From: Umbilicaria muhlenbergii
Taxonomy: Eukaryota > Ascomycota > Lecanoromycetes > Umbilicariales > Umbilicariaceae
Assembly (NCBI GenBank): GCA_000611775.1
Contig: KK106982.1
Coordinates: forward strand, 6,504,495 to 6,568,494
Reading direction: 5' to 3'
DNA length: 64,000 nucleotides
The notes under the pieces were generated by a model. The model worked only from the letters and a program-made list of their open reading frames with translations, was not told the origin of the DNA and searched no databases. Of the stretch, positions 1-11,685 are shown in pieces; within the stretch, counting starts at the first letter, position 1, and each line of letters begins with the position of its first letter. The position numbers and the translations under genes were made by a program.

Positions 1-485
1 GATGGCGCTGTGGAGAGGGTTGGCGGAGGTGGGGTTGATGGTGTAGGCGAGGAGGAGGAGGACGGTTAGGATGAGTGGGTTGACCCATGTGTGTCGGAAG
101 GAGAGGTCTTGCCAGCGGCGGAAGAGGCTGCGCGCTTTTCGTCGCTTGGAGGGAGGGCGGGAGGGGCGGGAGTGGGAGTTGCGCTGAGGGAAGTGGTTAG
201 CACAGGTAGTGGCGGTAGGAGTACGGTGGGAGCGGGGTGAGAGGGAGGACGCACGGGTGTGAGGGGTGGGGAGTCGATGGTCGGCATCGGCTGGAGAGTC
301 GAGACTGCGGGCGCGCTGGTATCACCTCTGATCTCTGCGCCTAGGCCGCTGGATGGCCGTCGGGGGCGGGGCATTTTATCTTTGGAGCGGGACGCAGTGC
401 TGTCGCTTTTGGGCCGGTCTCGAGAGGAGAGGTCGGGGAATGGTTCGAGGGTCGTGGCCGACATGGGGTGAGGGCTGGTGTTCAC
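1..485 (-). CDS. Ceramide synthase (Lag1/Lac1 type), 5' part, cut by window edge
   Basis: The gene reads leftward off the window. Exon 1 is 485-255; an intron at 254-184 (71 nt, GTGCGT donor, GCTAAC branch, CTCAG acceptor) restores the frame; exon 2 is 183-1 and stays open. Exon 1 gives a Pro/Ser-rich cytosolic N-terminus. Exon 2 gives a basic stretch (PSKRRKAR) and then RHTWVNPLILTVLLLLAY..INP, which matches the first membrane segment and the RHTW..NPTxSN motif of fungal Lag1/Lac1 ceramide synthases. These ER proteins N-acylate sphingoid bases. The catalytic Lag1 motif with its two histidines would lie outside the window, so the call rests on the N-terminal segment only. A second Met at codon 8 (464) is an equally good start. 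Confidence 0.6.
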
Positions 486-899
486 TGTCGGGGTGCGACT
501 GCCCTGTTCCCACTTGGTCGTGTGCGGGTCGACTTAAATGAACTTGAGTTGCAGGGATGAGCTCTTGGTCAGCTTGTGCGGCGCGGCGTCTTCTGGCAGG
601 AGCAGCGGCGAGATGGAGGCACAGCTGCTAATGAGATGGGCGCACATGCCATGCTCTCAGGCTCACATGTGAAGCTGAGCCTGAGGCTGTGGGGTGCAGG
701 CCAGTAGCATCGGGCAATCGCTGTCGAGCGTTCGCCAAAATAGTGTAAATCCCGACAACGATGCACAACTCCCGCCAAGCCCTCACATGACTTGTGCACG
801 AGAGATGCAGCTTGATGATTACTCGGACATGCACGCTGACTCTCTTGACCTGTTTTGATCATGACAAAAGAGTAAAGGCACATCGTTGCGCTGGCCTGT

Positions 900-3018
900 T
901 CATCGCGCCTCCCTACGGAACGCATTCGTCCGCAATGACGGCGTTCTTCCTAAAGGAGACTTTCCTAATCTCACCGACCCGTTGCCGCCGTCATATTTCA
1001 CCGTCCCATCTAGACTCAGCCTCCCCAGATCCAGAGTCGGCCTCTCCATGTCCTTTCCCACAACGCCATGTTTCCCCTTCCCCACGTCTATGCCCTTGTC
1101 CCGGTCTATACTGTCCGCACTGCTATCCCTTGAGGAACTAGCCCTGCTACCGCCGCCCAATCCCCGAATCCCACCTATCTTCCTTGCTGGTAGCTCCCCT
1201 TTCCCTGAACTAAGTACGTAGAGCAAGTACTTGAGGTTCGGCAATGTATGCCGCTGATCCACCATTCTCAAGCCCTGCCTGCTCATCAGGAGCTCGATGT
1301 TGGTGTTCAGTAAGAACACGCCGAACTCGAAGCGGTACTGTACCTGACCTTTCTGGTAGAGCGGGAAGGTCCGTTGCGCTTCCGGCACAGTAATGGTAAT
1401 TGGGTCTTTGATCTGGCTGCGGGAAGAACACGGCGTCATGGGATACGGAAGAGGGGTGCTGAGATAGAACGACAGCAGTTGGACAAGATGCGCGACCATA
1501 CCGAGGGCGGCCGCCGTTGTTTCTTCGCTTGGCGACGATGTCGACTTGAAGTTCGAGTTGGAAAGAGGGAGAGAACGGATCGTGAAAGCGAGGGTCCTAC
1601 CTTCGATGGGTTCAATGGGGTAAATGCGCATCAGGTCTTCGCAGATGCGCCGGATTTGACCCTGCAATTCGGCCGTCATGGTGCGCACGAGGCCCGTAGA
1701 GGTGGCGAGCTTGGTCTCGGCAGACGACAAGTGGGAGGCCGCTTTCTCCTGGGTGTTGGTGCCGGTGGCCATGGCTGCGCGGCGGGCTTCAAGGCTAGAT
1801 AGCAGGTCGGCGCGGCGCTTTTGTGCCCATTTCAACTGTCTCTGAGAGCTAGAGACGGCGCGTTGGGTAGATGCAAAGGACTCGCGGCTTTTCGAGACAG
1901 AGTTTATGGTGGTTAATTCTTCCTGGTGCTTTTCTAGCAGAGCATTGATCTGAGAAGCGAGCTTTTCTCGTGTCGCTAATGCGTCCTGAATGCAGTCATC
2001 GAGGTTGGAGAGGCGCATGAGAGCGTCAAAGGAGGAGGTGGATTCAACGTGTGATTGGAGCATAGACTGTTTTAAATTGGGATATGGTGGGGGATCGTCC
2101 AGAGGCAGATCTGTGAAACTTGTATAGATGCCATCCGAGAGGTGAAAAAGCAGACAGTTCTGCGGCCAAGGGTGATGGAAGTTCTCGAGCTGTGTCCACA
2201 TCATCAGTTCTTTGTTTCATGTCTCACACTATGCTGCAATCGGGGCGTACTGCTCTGCCGACAAATTGCAATGAGCGCAAATGCATTTGTAGTTCTATCA
2301 GAAGAAAGTAGTTCCCCATATTCACTGTCTTTGCCCAAAATTTGATGGTCAACTCATCGCGTCGGGTCACCAACGGGCCGTAGGCGTTGAGGTCAAAGAA
2401 TCTGAAGCTAGGGTTCATTGCCTTTTCCACCACCTCGCTCACATACACTGGCTCTTCAATATCTGAACAGTGGACCGAAAACCACGTGTCTGCCAGTCTA
2501 CCTACTGTCATGTCCTCCAGTTTCTTCTGCCTAACGCTAGGGGTGGCATTTGTCCAGTTGAGCGTGCTACTTCTGCGTAGCTTGCCGATGGGGCGACTTG
2601 TTTCCGTCGCTCCATCTGTCCCATACAATCGTGGCTTCACGGGGGATCCGTTCTCTGATGCTGGAGACCTAAGGTCGCTCGAAGATCTTGAGTGCTCAAG
2701 CTTGTGTGTTTCCTGCTGGAACAGAAGCTTTGTGGGCGATTTGAAGGCGTAAGGAAGGGACTCATCGTCAATAGTCTTGCCTCGAGCTCTGTTTGACGAA
2801 CGGGAGAGTGTCAGGTTCCGCAGTGAGATGCCTTGGAGGTGTCGCAGTTTTCGGTTCTACATAGGAATAAACACTGTGTTAAAAGCAGTGCACAAATGCG
2901 TTGACATAACATAGAGAGCGCTCACAGAAGGCACGAGCCATGGTCTATCTCTGGGAAGCCCTTTGACACTGGTAAAAACATCCTGGTTGTCGCCCCTAGA
3001 CGCATGCTCGGAAGCCAT
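900..3018 (-). CDS. UVRAG/Vps38-like subunit of the class III PI3-kinase complex II
   Basis: Three exons: 3018-2926, 2856-2251 and 2189-900, with introns of 69 and 61 nt, both phase 0, giving about 662 aa. The start ATG (MASEHASRG) opens a short exon. Exon 2 begins NRKLRHLQGISLRNL, typical of the family, followed by a Ser-rich stretch and a C2-like region. Exon 3 has a central coiled coil (roughly residues 260-370), then the signature region LLSFYLSTPLPYPMT and FPLYQKGQVQYRFEFGVFLL, matching the Barkor/UVRAG domain of Vps38 and UVRAG. The family bridges Vps34-Vps15-Vps30/Beclin for PI3P synthesis on endosomes. The C-terminal ~90 residues are low-complexity Gly/Ser/Arg. Atg14 is the alternative, but the FPLYQKGQ..EFGVFLLN block favours UVRAG. 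Confidence 0.75.
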
Positions 3019-3925
3019 CGCGTACTACGTCAGCCTACATTGACTGTTGTTTTTTCAGCTGGCCCTAATCTGGCATTACATTCCAGTGCTCAGCTGTATG
3101 TACCATGTGGGTCGATGCGATGCAATATACTGATGGCTGCCATGTGCGCAACCTCGTCGCCGGTCAGACAGAGCTGGGTGGCATAGCTCAAACGAGATTG
3201 GACGTCAAAGTCGCGGAATGAGCTCCGGGCCGTAGACCTCGGCAGTCCACTCTTGGGGGCACGGACTCTCGCTGTCTTGCTTATGAGCTTATCCACAATA
3301 TAATACATGTCGAGGTTCTCGCTGGATTGTATGGAAGTTGCAACATGAACGCCCAATACAGCAAGAGTGTGGAGAGCCCTTTCCATTAGAATCCATTTTG
3401 ATAAACCTCAGAACTATTGTCATGTGACAGTAGCTACCAGCTGACTAAGCAGGCCAAGCTGAATAGCCCTAAGGCGTGGTGCTGAGAACACATGAAGAGA
3501 AGGAAACGCAATTTTGGTTACAATTCCAGTCATCAAACTATAATCTGGTGGCATATGGGCTCCTGCATCCAGGAGAAAGGACCATTATTCCTCGCTGCTG
3601 TGTGGTGCATGCTGGATGTGCTGGCGGCTTGGTGCAGCAACGTGTACATCAGCATCATGGCAGAGGAGCGAAGCTTAGAAGGATTCTTCAACGATATTAG
3701 AAGTTCTGGAAAGCCTTCAACAGTCAATTGACCGACGAACCGGTATCACACATCTTCCATTTCGAACCATCACTCCCGCGCGCATACGTTCGAATCAATC
3801 CATAGAGCCAGTATACACAACATGAACCCCCATAATAGAAGCATCCAGATCAGTATTGGCCATAGCCCTTAGCACATATGCTCCCCCCACTCCCAACGCC
3901 CGTCCCCAAGGTATCCTCCCCACCC
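3019..3925. other. Spacer between UVRAG-like and transglutaminase-core genes
   Basis: About 900 bases without a supported gene, apart from the weak small ORF listed separately. It holds the 3' region of the transglutaminase-core gene and the promoter of the UVRAG-like gene. No RNA gene or repeat is visible. Confidence 0.5.
3090..3386 (-). CDS. Possible small hypothetical ORF
   Basis: An open frame of 98 codons lies 72 nt upstream of the UVRAG-like start, on the same strand. It begins MERALHTLAVLGVHVATS and ends HRIDPHGTYS, with a plausible composition but no motif that I recognise. A second short open frame on the same strand (3727-3533) could be an upstream exon, but I found no convincing splice pair joining them. 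It may equally be chance reading in the promoter of the UVRAG-like gene. Confidence 0.2.
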   Translation of the reverse strand: MERALHTLAVLGVHVATSIQSSENLDMYYIVDKLISKTARVRAPKSGLPRSTARSSFRDFDVQSRLSYATQLCLTGDEVAHMAAISILHRIDPHGTYS

Positions 3926-5887
3926 CTAAACCAGCTCCCAAGCGCAAACCCCCCCAAACCCCATCCCTTTCCTCCCCTTCGCCTCCCTATACTCCTTGAC
4001 GCTCAAGCCCCTCCCATCCCTCCCATCCACAGTCTCGACAGTATAAAGCGTAACCGTCTGCCCCCTCGCTCCCAGCAGCGCCGGAGGTACATCCACCCAC
4101 CAGTACATACCATTTGTTTCCAGCGGTAAAAAGTCCTTTTCCCTGCCATCCCTCCCGTGGATCTGGAGGATGTAGACGTAGGGTTTGCCCCTGCCATTGC
4201 GTGCGGGGTCCCAATGCTCACAGAGCTTCTCGAGCTGGAAGCGGATGGTGGGGCTTTGATGCTTGGAAGCATCTACGGGGATCTTCAGGTATTTGGGCAA
4301 GACTTTCGTTTCATTGATGCCCTCCTGCCCCACCAGGTTAAAGATTCGGACCGTCTCCCCGCCTTGGTCGCCCAAGATGTATTCATCCCATGAGACGCGG
4401 AAGCGGCCGTCCGTGCGGAAGAAGTGGTTTTGGTTGGTCGGGAAGTGACGGAGCCCGAACTCGTTGTTGTCCATTGTGAAGAATTTGGGTGTAAAGTCTT
4501 TATTGTAGGGTTTGCCCTTCCCAGAAATGTTCCCGGCACCCCAGCAGCAGTCGATGAGCTTCCATTCGCCATTGTCGATTTTCACGGCGTTCCAGGCGTG
4601 GTTGGAATGTTCTGCTGGAATTGGCGCTCCTGGCGGTAAGGATGCGAAGCCAAAGCCTTTGCCATGGCCTCCGACTACCATGCTTTCTAGGCCTGCTTTG
4701 TTCGCTAGGGCAGTGAATAGGCCTGCATAGCCTTCGCAGACGGCGAGACCGGTCGATAGAGTAGAGGATGGGGTAGCAGGTTTAAGTCTGTTGTTAAAGA
4801 ATGCGTCCACGTCGTAGGATATGTTGTGGTGAAGCCATGTGAATATTGCCCGAGCTTTGTCGGTCAAAGATGAGAAGGGTGTAGTCAGTTGTGTCGCTAG
4901 CCAGTCCAATGAAGGAACGGCATGGCGTGGAAATGTGGCAGCGTGTCCATCAGGAGCAGAGAAGTCGCGACACTTTAGACACGATGGTGTAGATGACGAT
5001 GCCTGGGCTACAGGCTTCGTGGCTAGAATTCTGGAGAGGTCAGGACGAGATGCCAGAGGTATGGGTGGTGGAGCTGGTCCAATGGAAGCATTAGCAGGGT
5101 TTGGAGACGTGCCATTAGTCGTCCCATTGGTTTCTCGGGGCATTTGGCTCCCATTTAAATTCAATGATGGACCTGGTCTTTTAGGCATAGGCGGAGGTGC
5201 CTCGGGAGGAAGCTTCCTAGAATTCCCGTTAGGCTGTTTAGAAGCGGGCCTCGGAGGAAGTGCTGGCATGGATGGCGGCGGTAACACTTGCGTGACCAGC
5301 ACATTTGACGTCGACTTTGCCATTTTCAGTGGTATCCTTCCCTTCTCTTTCTCTTTCTCTTGTTGTGATTTCTTAGGAGGAAGTGGAGGCAATGTAGAAG
5401 GGTCGTAGATTGGTGCTCGTATCCTGCCGCCGTCCATCGAAGGTGTCCTAGAAGTTGATGTCCTTGCTGTACCAGTCGATACGGCTGACACTGAGGATAT
5501 GGTGGAGGAGATGGATTCTGACGAGTCCCTCCTGCTCAACTGTTCCGAAGGTCGGCGGGGCGGTAACGCTGGGGATCTCGAAGGTCTTCGAGGGGGCATT
5601 TTAGGTGGTCCAGCCGGCTTTGCTTCTTGAGGGAATGCCTGTCCAGTTCTGGTGATGACTGGAGGTGGTAAAACGCCATTGCTGCGGGCTCCATTGGGCT
5701 CGTTGCCAATGCCATTGCTGGATGGAGACTGTATCTCTGAAGTTGGGGGGTTCTGAACTGTCTGTCGCCGGTTGTCCAAGCCTGGTCTGCCGAGTACTAT
5801 GGCGTGTGCTTCGCTAGGACCTCTGTTGACCTGGCCAAGATTCAGAGCCGCGATGCGTGCTTGGATTGATCGTGGTTCATCCGCCAT
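3926..5887 (-). CDS. Transglutaminase-core (TGc) protein, Cyk3-like
   Basis: Single exon, 653 aa, start ATG at 5887 (MADEPRSIQARIAALNLGQV). Residues 1-300 are disordered and rich in Pro and Ser, with many polyproline patches (PPRRPSRSPALPPRRP) suited to SH3 partners. From about 340 a transglutaminase-like core follows: DKARAIFTWLHHNISYDVDA, then the triad positions Cys384 (LAVCEGYAG), His430 (SNHAWNAV) and Asp446 (LIDCCWGAG). All three residues are present. In fungi such proteins include the cytokinesis factor Cyk3, which has an N-terminal SH3 domain; none is visible here, so this is a related SH3-less member whose role is unknown. It may act as a scaffold rather than an enzyme. The C-terminal ~200 residues form an uncharacterised beta-rich region. 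Confidence 0.75.
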   Translation of the reverse strand: MADEPRSIQARIAALNLGQVNRGPSEAHAIVLGRPGLDNRRQTVQNPPTSEIQSPSSNGIGNEPNGARSNGVLPPPVITRTGQAFPQEAKPAGPPKMPPRRPSRSPALPPRRPSEQLSRRDSSESISSTISSVSAVSTGTARTSTSRTPSMDGGRIRAPIYDPSTLPPLPPKKSQQEKEKEKGRIPLKMAKSTSNVLVTQVLPPPSMPALPPRPASKQPNGNSRKLPPEAPPPMPKRPGPSLNLNGSQMPRETNGTTNGTSPNPANASIGPAPPPIPLASRPDLSRILATKPVAQASSSTPSCLKCRDFSAPDGHAATFPRHAVPSLDWLATQLTTPFSSLTDKARAIFTWLHHNISYDVDAFFNNRLKPATPSSTLSTGLAVCEGYAGLFTALANKAGLESMVVGGHGKGFGFASLPPGAPIPAEHSNHAWNAVKIDNGEWKLIDCCWGAGNISGKGKPYNKDFTPKFFTMDNNEFGLRHFPTNQNHFFRTDGRFRVSWDEYILGDQGGETVRIFNLVGQEGINETKVLPKYLKIPVDASKHQSPTIRFQLEKLCEHWDPARNGRGKPYVYILQIHGRDGREKDFLPLETNGMYWWVDVPPALLGARGQTVTLYTVETVDGRDGRGLSVKEYREAKGRKGMGFGGVCAWELV

Positions 5888-6787
5888 TGCTGCCAGTGTA
5901 GTGAAATCGTAGTTATCAACGTGTCATCTCATTTGGTGTTCTGCGAGTGAAGGAAATCACTTGAGCTATTCTTAACTAATGTGGTACTGACGAATGGAGA
6001 CAATGTTGGGGCTGTGACACGGTGAAGCTGCGCCTCATGCAGGGTAAGTTTAATATGTCCTTGACTCTGCAGGTCTAATCAAGGATAAGTCTACTTCCTG
6101 GGAGTGGTGCATTACACTGTAAAGACAGGATATCAGTGAGGAAAGACACTTGGTGCTTTCAGATGTCTGGCATATCTCTTGGCAGCTGATACTCGCAGCA
6201 TCGAGCGCTTATCGCGTCAGCGTCTGAAGTACTATCGAGGTCATTGCTTTTTCATTCCCCACCTTTGCGGGAGTCATTTCACGGGGATCATCTACGTCGG
6301 CAATGTGGAGTACTTTGCAGTGGCGGGTGGCCATCTAGAGATCCAAATGTTGAAAGTGTGGTTTTTATCTGACAATCTATAACGCCTGTGGATGCTGCCA
6401 GGAAAGCAAGTCCGCACGAAGAGCGCCATTCACAACGCCTTAGACACCGTTCTAGTACAAGTTATGAAAGAGCCAAACAGCAACCGGCGCTATGCAATGA
6501 CAGCACCCTTGTCCGCTTCCACATGTATGAGCACCCTGGGTATATCCTTTTGAGAAGCGAAGCAAGCAACAAGCCGTAAGTGTGGTGCATAAATAGGGGT
6601 AGTCACAACGCCGTAATCTGGTAAAGAAAGCCGCTGATAGCAATATCAACGAATGAGGAGTAGACGCTAGCGAACACCAAGCCGGCGCTTGACGGAGGAC
6701 TGCTCCATGCCTGCGCGGATCCGATAAGGCAGGTGGCACCAGCACCGTTGAACTCCACTTCATATCGTAGGTTCGGATCCAAGTGGA
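5888..6787. other. Intergenic region
   Basis: About 900 bases between the start of the transglutaminase-core gene and the stop of the arrestin gene. Only short shadow ORFs are present, with no RNA gene, repeat or conserved motif visible. It holds the promoter of the former and the 3' UTR of the latter. Confidence 0.5.
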
Positions 6788-8158
6788 TCAGCGCCTTAGC
6801 ACCTCCAACTCTTCATAAGGAAATGGCTCCCCTTCGTAGTCCTCAATTCCCATCTTCTGATACCCAGGCGGGCTCACTGGGACGTCCTCATACATTGGCG
6901 GCATTTCCTCGTCCCAGCTAATACCCATCCCACTCCTCTCCGTAACAACTACTGTGAACTGCATCCTCAGCACCCTCGCAGCACCTGTCGGCGTCACCAA
7001 CTTCGTGTTCTTGTTCGGGCAGTACTCTTCGGCGACGATGAGTTCAATGACGAGGTTGTGCGTGACTGCGAGGCCAGTGGGTGATTCGACATCACAAAGT
7101 GGTTTCGTACCTGGTTTGATGCTGGCCATGAACTCCATTTCGATCTGGCCGCCTGGGCTGTCGAAGTCGGTTTTCCACCCATTTTTCAAGTCTTCGCCGC
7201 CGATAGCCCGGGTATCTTGATGAAGAACTCCTTTACCCTCACCACCGACTTTGTGAGCGTGCTTAGGACATGCAGCTGATATGATCTTGGAGTGTTCGTC
7301 GATCCGCCAGTTCATCTTTCGAACACGCCAGCGGGTTTGCGTATCTTTACCCTTGTCGACGCAGCCATCGATACGCATCTGTACAGGGAACTCTCCAATG
7401 GGGTGGATTATGGGCGGAAGGACGAGGGTTGCCGTCAAGTGTGTAGGGGGAAAGATGCGGATAGAGGATTTATCGTTGCCGGGTGGGAGAGCGCGTTGAA
7501 TCTTGAGTGGTCGCGTGAAGGTGATGTTGTCGGAAAGGGATGTGACGGCACGAGCGGACAGTGAGTATTCAATGGTACCAAGGGCGCCATTGCTCGTGGC
7601 AGGGTAATGTCCAGGCATGAGATAGGAGAATGGAAACGAATGGGTGCCCTTCTTGAAGACAGCAGGTTCGGTGAGGAAAGTCCATTTGTAGACCTCGTTG
7701 GTTTTGATGGTGCAGTCGGGGCAATTCTTCTCCACTGGTTTCTTGGTCGTGCATATTGCGAGCATTCTCATCTCGAATGTTTGGAGCTTCACCTCGGGGT
7801 CGGTGACGGTAAGGGAGATTTGGCCTGAAAGGAGAGCGCCGGTTGATTGGGTTGTGTTTCCATAGAACACCAAAGGCGGTGATTCCATTTCTACATCCAA
7901 CTTAGCCGGGACTGTAGCCGCAATCTTAGGGCTGTTCTTGGGGCTGCCTTTCCCACCTGAACCGCTTTTGCCGGTCAAGCTCTGGCGCTTCTCCTTCGCA
8001 TGGTGGTCTTTGTGGTGGTGGTGGTGGAAGATGTCCATGGCCGAGCTTGATTTTCTCTCGAGTGGGATGACAGTGCTTTTGGGTCTCTTGACATCGTCCA
8101 CAGCAGAGGCAGGCGTTTTATTTGTAGACGGGCGGCCGAAGCTGAGAAGGCTAGGCAT
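6788..8158 (-). CDS. Alpha-arrestin, Ldb19/Art1-like ubiquitin-ligase adaptor
   Basis: Single exon, 456 aa, start MPSLLSFGRPSTNKTP at 8158. After a disordered N-terminus with a His-rich patch (HHHHHKDHH, about residues 45-53), an arrestin fold runs from about 95 to 410, with the typical LVFYGNTTQSTGALLSGQI opening strand and PFSYLMPGHYPATS. The tail carries two PPxY motifs, PPMY (420-423) and PPGY (430-433). In the alpha-arrestin family these recruit WW domains of the HECT ligase Rsp5/HulA to ubiquitylate plasma-membrane transporters for endocytosis. The LDB19-type arrestin N-terminus suggests the Art1/Ldb19 branch rather than CreD or Rim8. The transporter targets cannot be read from sequence. 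Confidence 0.8.
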   Translation of the reverse strand: MPSLLSFGRPSTNKTPASAVDDVKRPKSTVIPLERKSSSAMDIFHHHHHKDHHAKEKRQSLTGKSGSGGKGSPKNSPKIAATVPAKLDVEMESPPLVFYGNTTQSTGALLSGQISLTVTDPEVKLQTFEMRMLAICTTKKPVEKNCPDCTIKTNEVYKWTFLTEPAVFKKGTHSFPFSYLMPGHYPATSNGALGTIEYSLSARAVTSLSDNITFTRPLKIQRALPPGNDKSSIRIFPPTHLTATLVLPPIIHPIGEFPVQMRIDGCVDKGKDTQTRWRVRKMNWRIDEHSKIISAACPKHAHKVGGEGKGVLHQDTRAIGGEDLKNGWKTDFDSPGGQIEMEFMASIKPGTKPLCDVESPTGLAVTHNLVIELIVAEEYCPNKNTKLVTPTGAARVLRMQFTVVVTERSGMGISWDEEMPPMYEDVPVSPPGYQKMGIEDYEGEPFPYEELEVLRR

Positions 8159-11100
8159 GTTTTCCGGTATTGGGGAATTGAGCGAGTCACGATCTAGGTA
8201 GGATTTTAAGGTTTAGGCCTAGAAGTGACGGAAGTGGTTCAGTTCTGTCTCTGAGGTTGCTGCTGTTGATGGAACGGTGGTGGCTTTCTTTGCGCAGAAA
8301 TTCCCATCCTCAAAGAATGACACAGTTTCGAAAGGTGAAGTGACACAACTTGGTGAAGGAGAAAAAGTGCGGTGACAGTGAATGATATTTATTCACTGTG
8401 GATTCTATTGAGTAATAGTGATATATGCTCCATGTCGCCCCTTCGAAATTCTTACAGGGGGCGCTTTAGTGAGCTGTGGCCTGTCCTTTAGCTGCATGTT
8501 GCCCCATTGGCTTCGTCTTTTAGCCTACCTCGCCAGGGCCTTGTTCAGCCAGGCGAGGAAATCCACGCCCATTATTCCTCTTCGGAACTCTCTCCGCAGG
8601 CCGTATGACCACCATAAATTTCATCGCCCCATATGTTCGGGCCGCGCGACTAGAGTCACTAGATCTCTAAGAGCAGTTGCTTCCTATGGTGCAAACTCAA
8701 CGGCCGTAGCCTCACTTACTTTCTCAGTCCCACCGCCCGGCTTTGTCAATATGAGGAGCAGTACAGTCAGGTCTTACTGCTGACCATCAAAGCTGACTAC
8801 GGTACCTTGGGCAAGCCTGACCCGACTCCACGTGGGCGTAACGAGGGTCCAATATGGCGTCTCCTCAGTCTGCTGAAATAGCATCGAGACTGGTGCAACC
8901 CCTTTGCTGAGAGGAGAGCAGTGCCACTCTCCTAAGCCTGCACCGAATTGGCAGGAGAGCTAATCATCAGACGGCGCCACGTGTTGTGCTCTACTTGCAC
9001 TTGCATTCTTCTCACTGGGCTGAGCGGATTTTCAGCGCAACAATAATTGAGCCCAATGCGGGTGGAGGCCTCTCCGAAGCTGGGCTCTCGCTTCCAGGGG
9101 CCCTGCCTTAAGTCGGCCCACCCGCGGCGCCTAAATTCCGCCTTCCAACTTAACCTTAACTCGTTGTCGGACTCTCTGGAAAATCCCATCACAGATTTGT
9201 TACATACATTTCTGTCGGACCTCGCCTACAGTACCTTAAACTCCTGGTCTAGGCAAATTTGACAACGGAGTGATGCATCTTGAACTCTTAATTGTGCGTA
9301 CCCCTTATTCGGAGTAGATACCTTACCCAGGGTGTGCCGATCGATGCTCGGGGCGACTTCAAGCAGACGTCAAGGCGTAACGTTTGGCCCCGCGATTGCC
9401 CATTCGGTCCAAATTCGTAACCACTTTGCGGGGTGTCGATCTCCCACCCGAGCCATCTTCTTGCTTTTCCACGGAGAGCTTGAGCCAGAGTCATGGGGTT
9501 GGGGGCTGGGAGCATCCACTGTCCAGTCAGCTTTCTCGTCCTCGGCATCAATGTTGTTGACACAAAGGGGCGTGTCAACGTACCACCACAGGTTTCCAGG
9601 TGAAACGTGATCACCAACACACGTGTGCAAAACTACTCGATACATGTATTCAACGTCGTCATAGCAGTCTGCTGCCAGCCCCTTCTCTTCCAGCACGAAG
9701 GTAGCTGCACCCTGCAACACACCCTTGGTTGGAACGCGGCTTTGTTTACCCTAGATCAGTAGTGTAGCAATATCGATGATGCTCCGCATATTGTAAGAAT
9801 TGAGAAATTTAGCCTGTAGACCATCGACCCGCTAGCTCACGTTTGCACCACCCTTACCTTAGTCGAGTTCCTCTTTTCATAGCTGGTGTAAATGTGTCCC
9901 TTTTCTTTGTAACATGCAAGCCATCTTGGATTATCATTACCATATTGGAGATCATTTTAGCCAAACTACCAAGTGCAGCGGAGAAATCCCACCTTGGTAG
10001 ATCCGTCCCCACCCTTCACTGGGCATGTAACCTGCCCTCGTACGCAGGGAATGGTCATTTGATTTGCTGTACTGCTATACTGTAGATTACGCATCAGGGA
10101 CCGTCCGCATAGAACAGCAAGGCCATAGTGCAAATAGAAGGCCTCCTTTGAAATCATTGCAACTAAAATGTACAGGTACGACACGATTACCTGCAGACAT
10201 AGCGTCTCAAGAGACGAAGCAGGACACGAACGCTGCTGTTCTTTCCGATGCCATGATCCAAGAGTGAGCGGTTGATCTCTGACTGCCTCGAGACATACAG
10301 TAAGCGGCGGTGGGTGACCCAGGAGTCAGCCATAACCACTATGTCTCTCATTGGGAACTGCATCACTGAGTCGGACTTCGACGCCACAACTTTTGCCTGA
10401 GACTGTCTTGATGAGAAGCTGCTAGGTCTTAGGTGCAGAGACCGACTCTGTCTACCGTAGTCTGAGGTGGTATTACGGCCAATTGCGTCTCGCTCTTTTC
10501 GACAGCTGATTTCAGATTCCGAGCTATAGTCCTGCTTCAAGTACAACGATGCTGAAGTCAGACACTTGAGTGAGGTACTGCTTTGAGCCTAACACTTGAC
10601 TCCTTCCCCGGAAGCGTACTGAGTCCAAGGACCCAAAGACTCTTTCATTCCTTTCTGTAGGTGCCTCAGATCCTTCAGATCCTTGTCAGTAATGCTGCTG
10701 CCTGGGCGTCTTGACCACCTTGTAGATAGATTGCCAAGTTCCTTTCGATACATCTCTTGGGGGACCAGCTATTGCTTGAACGAGTGAGAAATTGCGCAAC
10801 AAGAGGGATCAGAACGTCTGCGGTATGGTTCACGCGATATGGCTGAGGAGTGAATCGTTAGCGAGCCGACATCTCAGCCGGAAATACAGCCTGTGGTCTT
10901 GTACTCCTATACGAATGTACGGTTGTTGTGATGGAACCCAAACAATACTCGGCAAGGGCTGGATGTCCCGAGTTCCGGAAAAGCAAATCCATCAAGGCCG
11001 TTTCACTAGGTGCTCGATGCGCTCAAACGTCCAGTGCAGTGTGTAGCAGATTTCGTTCTCGTTGTCTTCCAGATCAACAACTTCAGTCGCATCCCAGAAT

Positions 11101-11685
11101 GTGGTCAAGGCAGCCTTAGCATTTGTGACAAGGATGTTACCTCCCATCTTAGCCCTTCCAGGGCTGCCTTCGAACGACGTTGACCGGTCGATTGGCACCA
11201 ATCCTAGGTCTTGAGGACAAATCTCTAGTAGCCATCGAGCCCAGTAAGCCCCAGTAACAAGATTCCAGATTTTGCAGTCCGCTGCTAACATGTTGCTAGG
11301 GCCACCAAGATCCCTTTGATTAGAACTGCCACTTGTTTTGACGCGACACCAGGCCGGGCGCTCCACTTTGTGCTTGTTCGTCTTTGAGTTGACTTTGAAA
11401 GACCGTGAAGGCTTTTGCTGAGGATACCCAAAGAGGCTGTGCAGGTCTGGAACTCGTTGTATGATAGAGACTTCGTTCCATACCTGTAGAAAGCTTTGTC
11501 CTCAAGCAGATAAGACCACGAAAGCTTGCAGAAACCGTGGATAAGAATCTATACAGTACATAAACAAATACCAATGTATATTCATCTACCTTGGTACACG
11601 AGTAAACCTATCAAGTCTAAGCCCCTTAATATTCGCATGAGAAGAGAGTGAACATGCGAGTTGGTCAGTTGTATACAAATCCTGG
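8159..11685. other. Gene-poor region with only fragmentary open frames
   Basis: About 3.5 kb with no gene I can support. Short frames on the minus strand look mildly protein-like: 9720-9370 (ends AIAGPNVTP), 10546-10187, and 11366-10992 (contains NLVTGAYWARWLLEICPQDL). They match no family I know and are not joined by clean splice signals. Because they lie just downstream of the esterase-domain gene on the same strand, 11.6-10.2 kb may be the eroded 3' part of a once longer NLR-like gene. GC content is ordinary and CpG is normal, unlike the 57-61 kb block. Confidence 0.4.

Noticed and set aside
3780-3805. tRNA-like T-arm (CGTTCGAATCA)
   Set aside because: The bases around it do not form the T stem, and no anticodon arm or D arm fits. 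No tRNA gene was recognised anywhere in the window.
8418-8783. Plus-strand ORF (121 codons) after the arrestin gene
   Set aside because: No motif, atypical composition and no splice partner; treated as chance reading in a gene-poor region.
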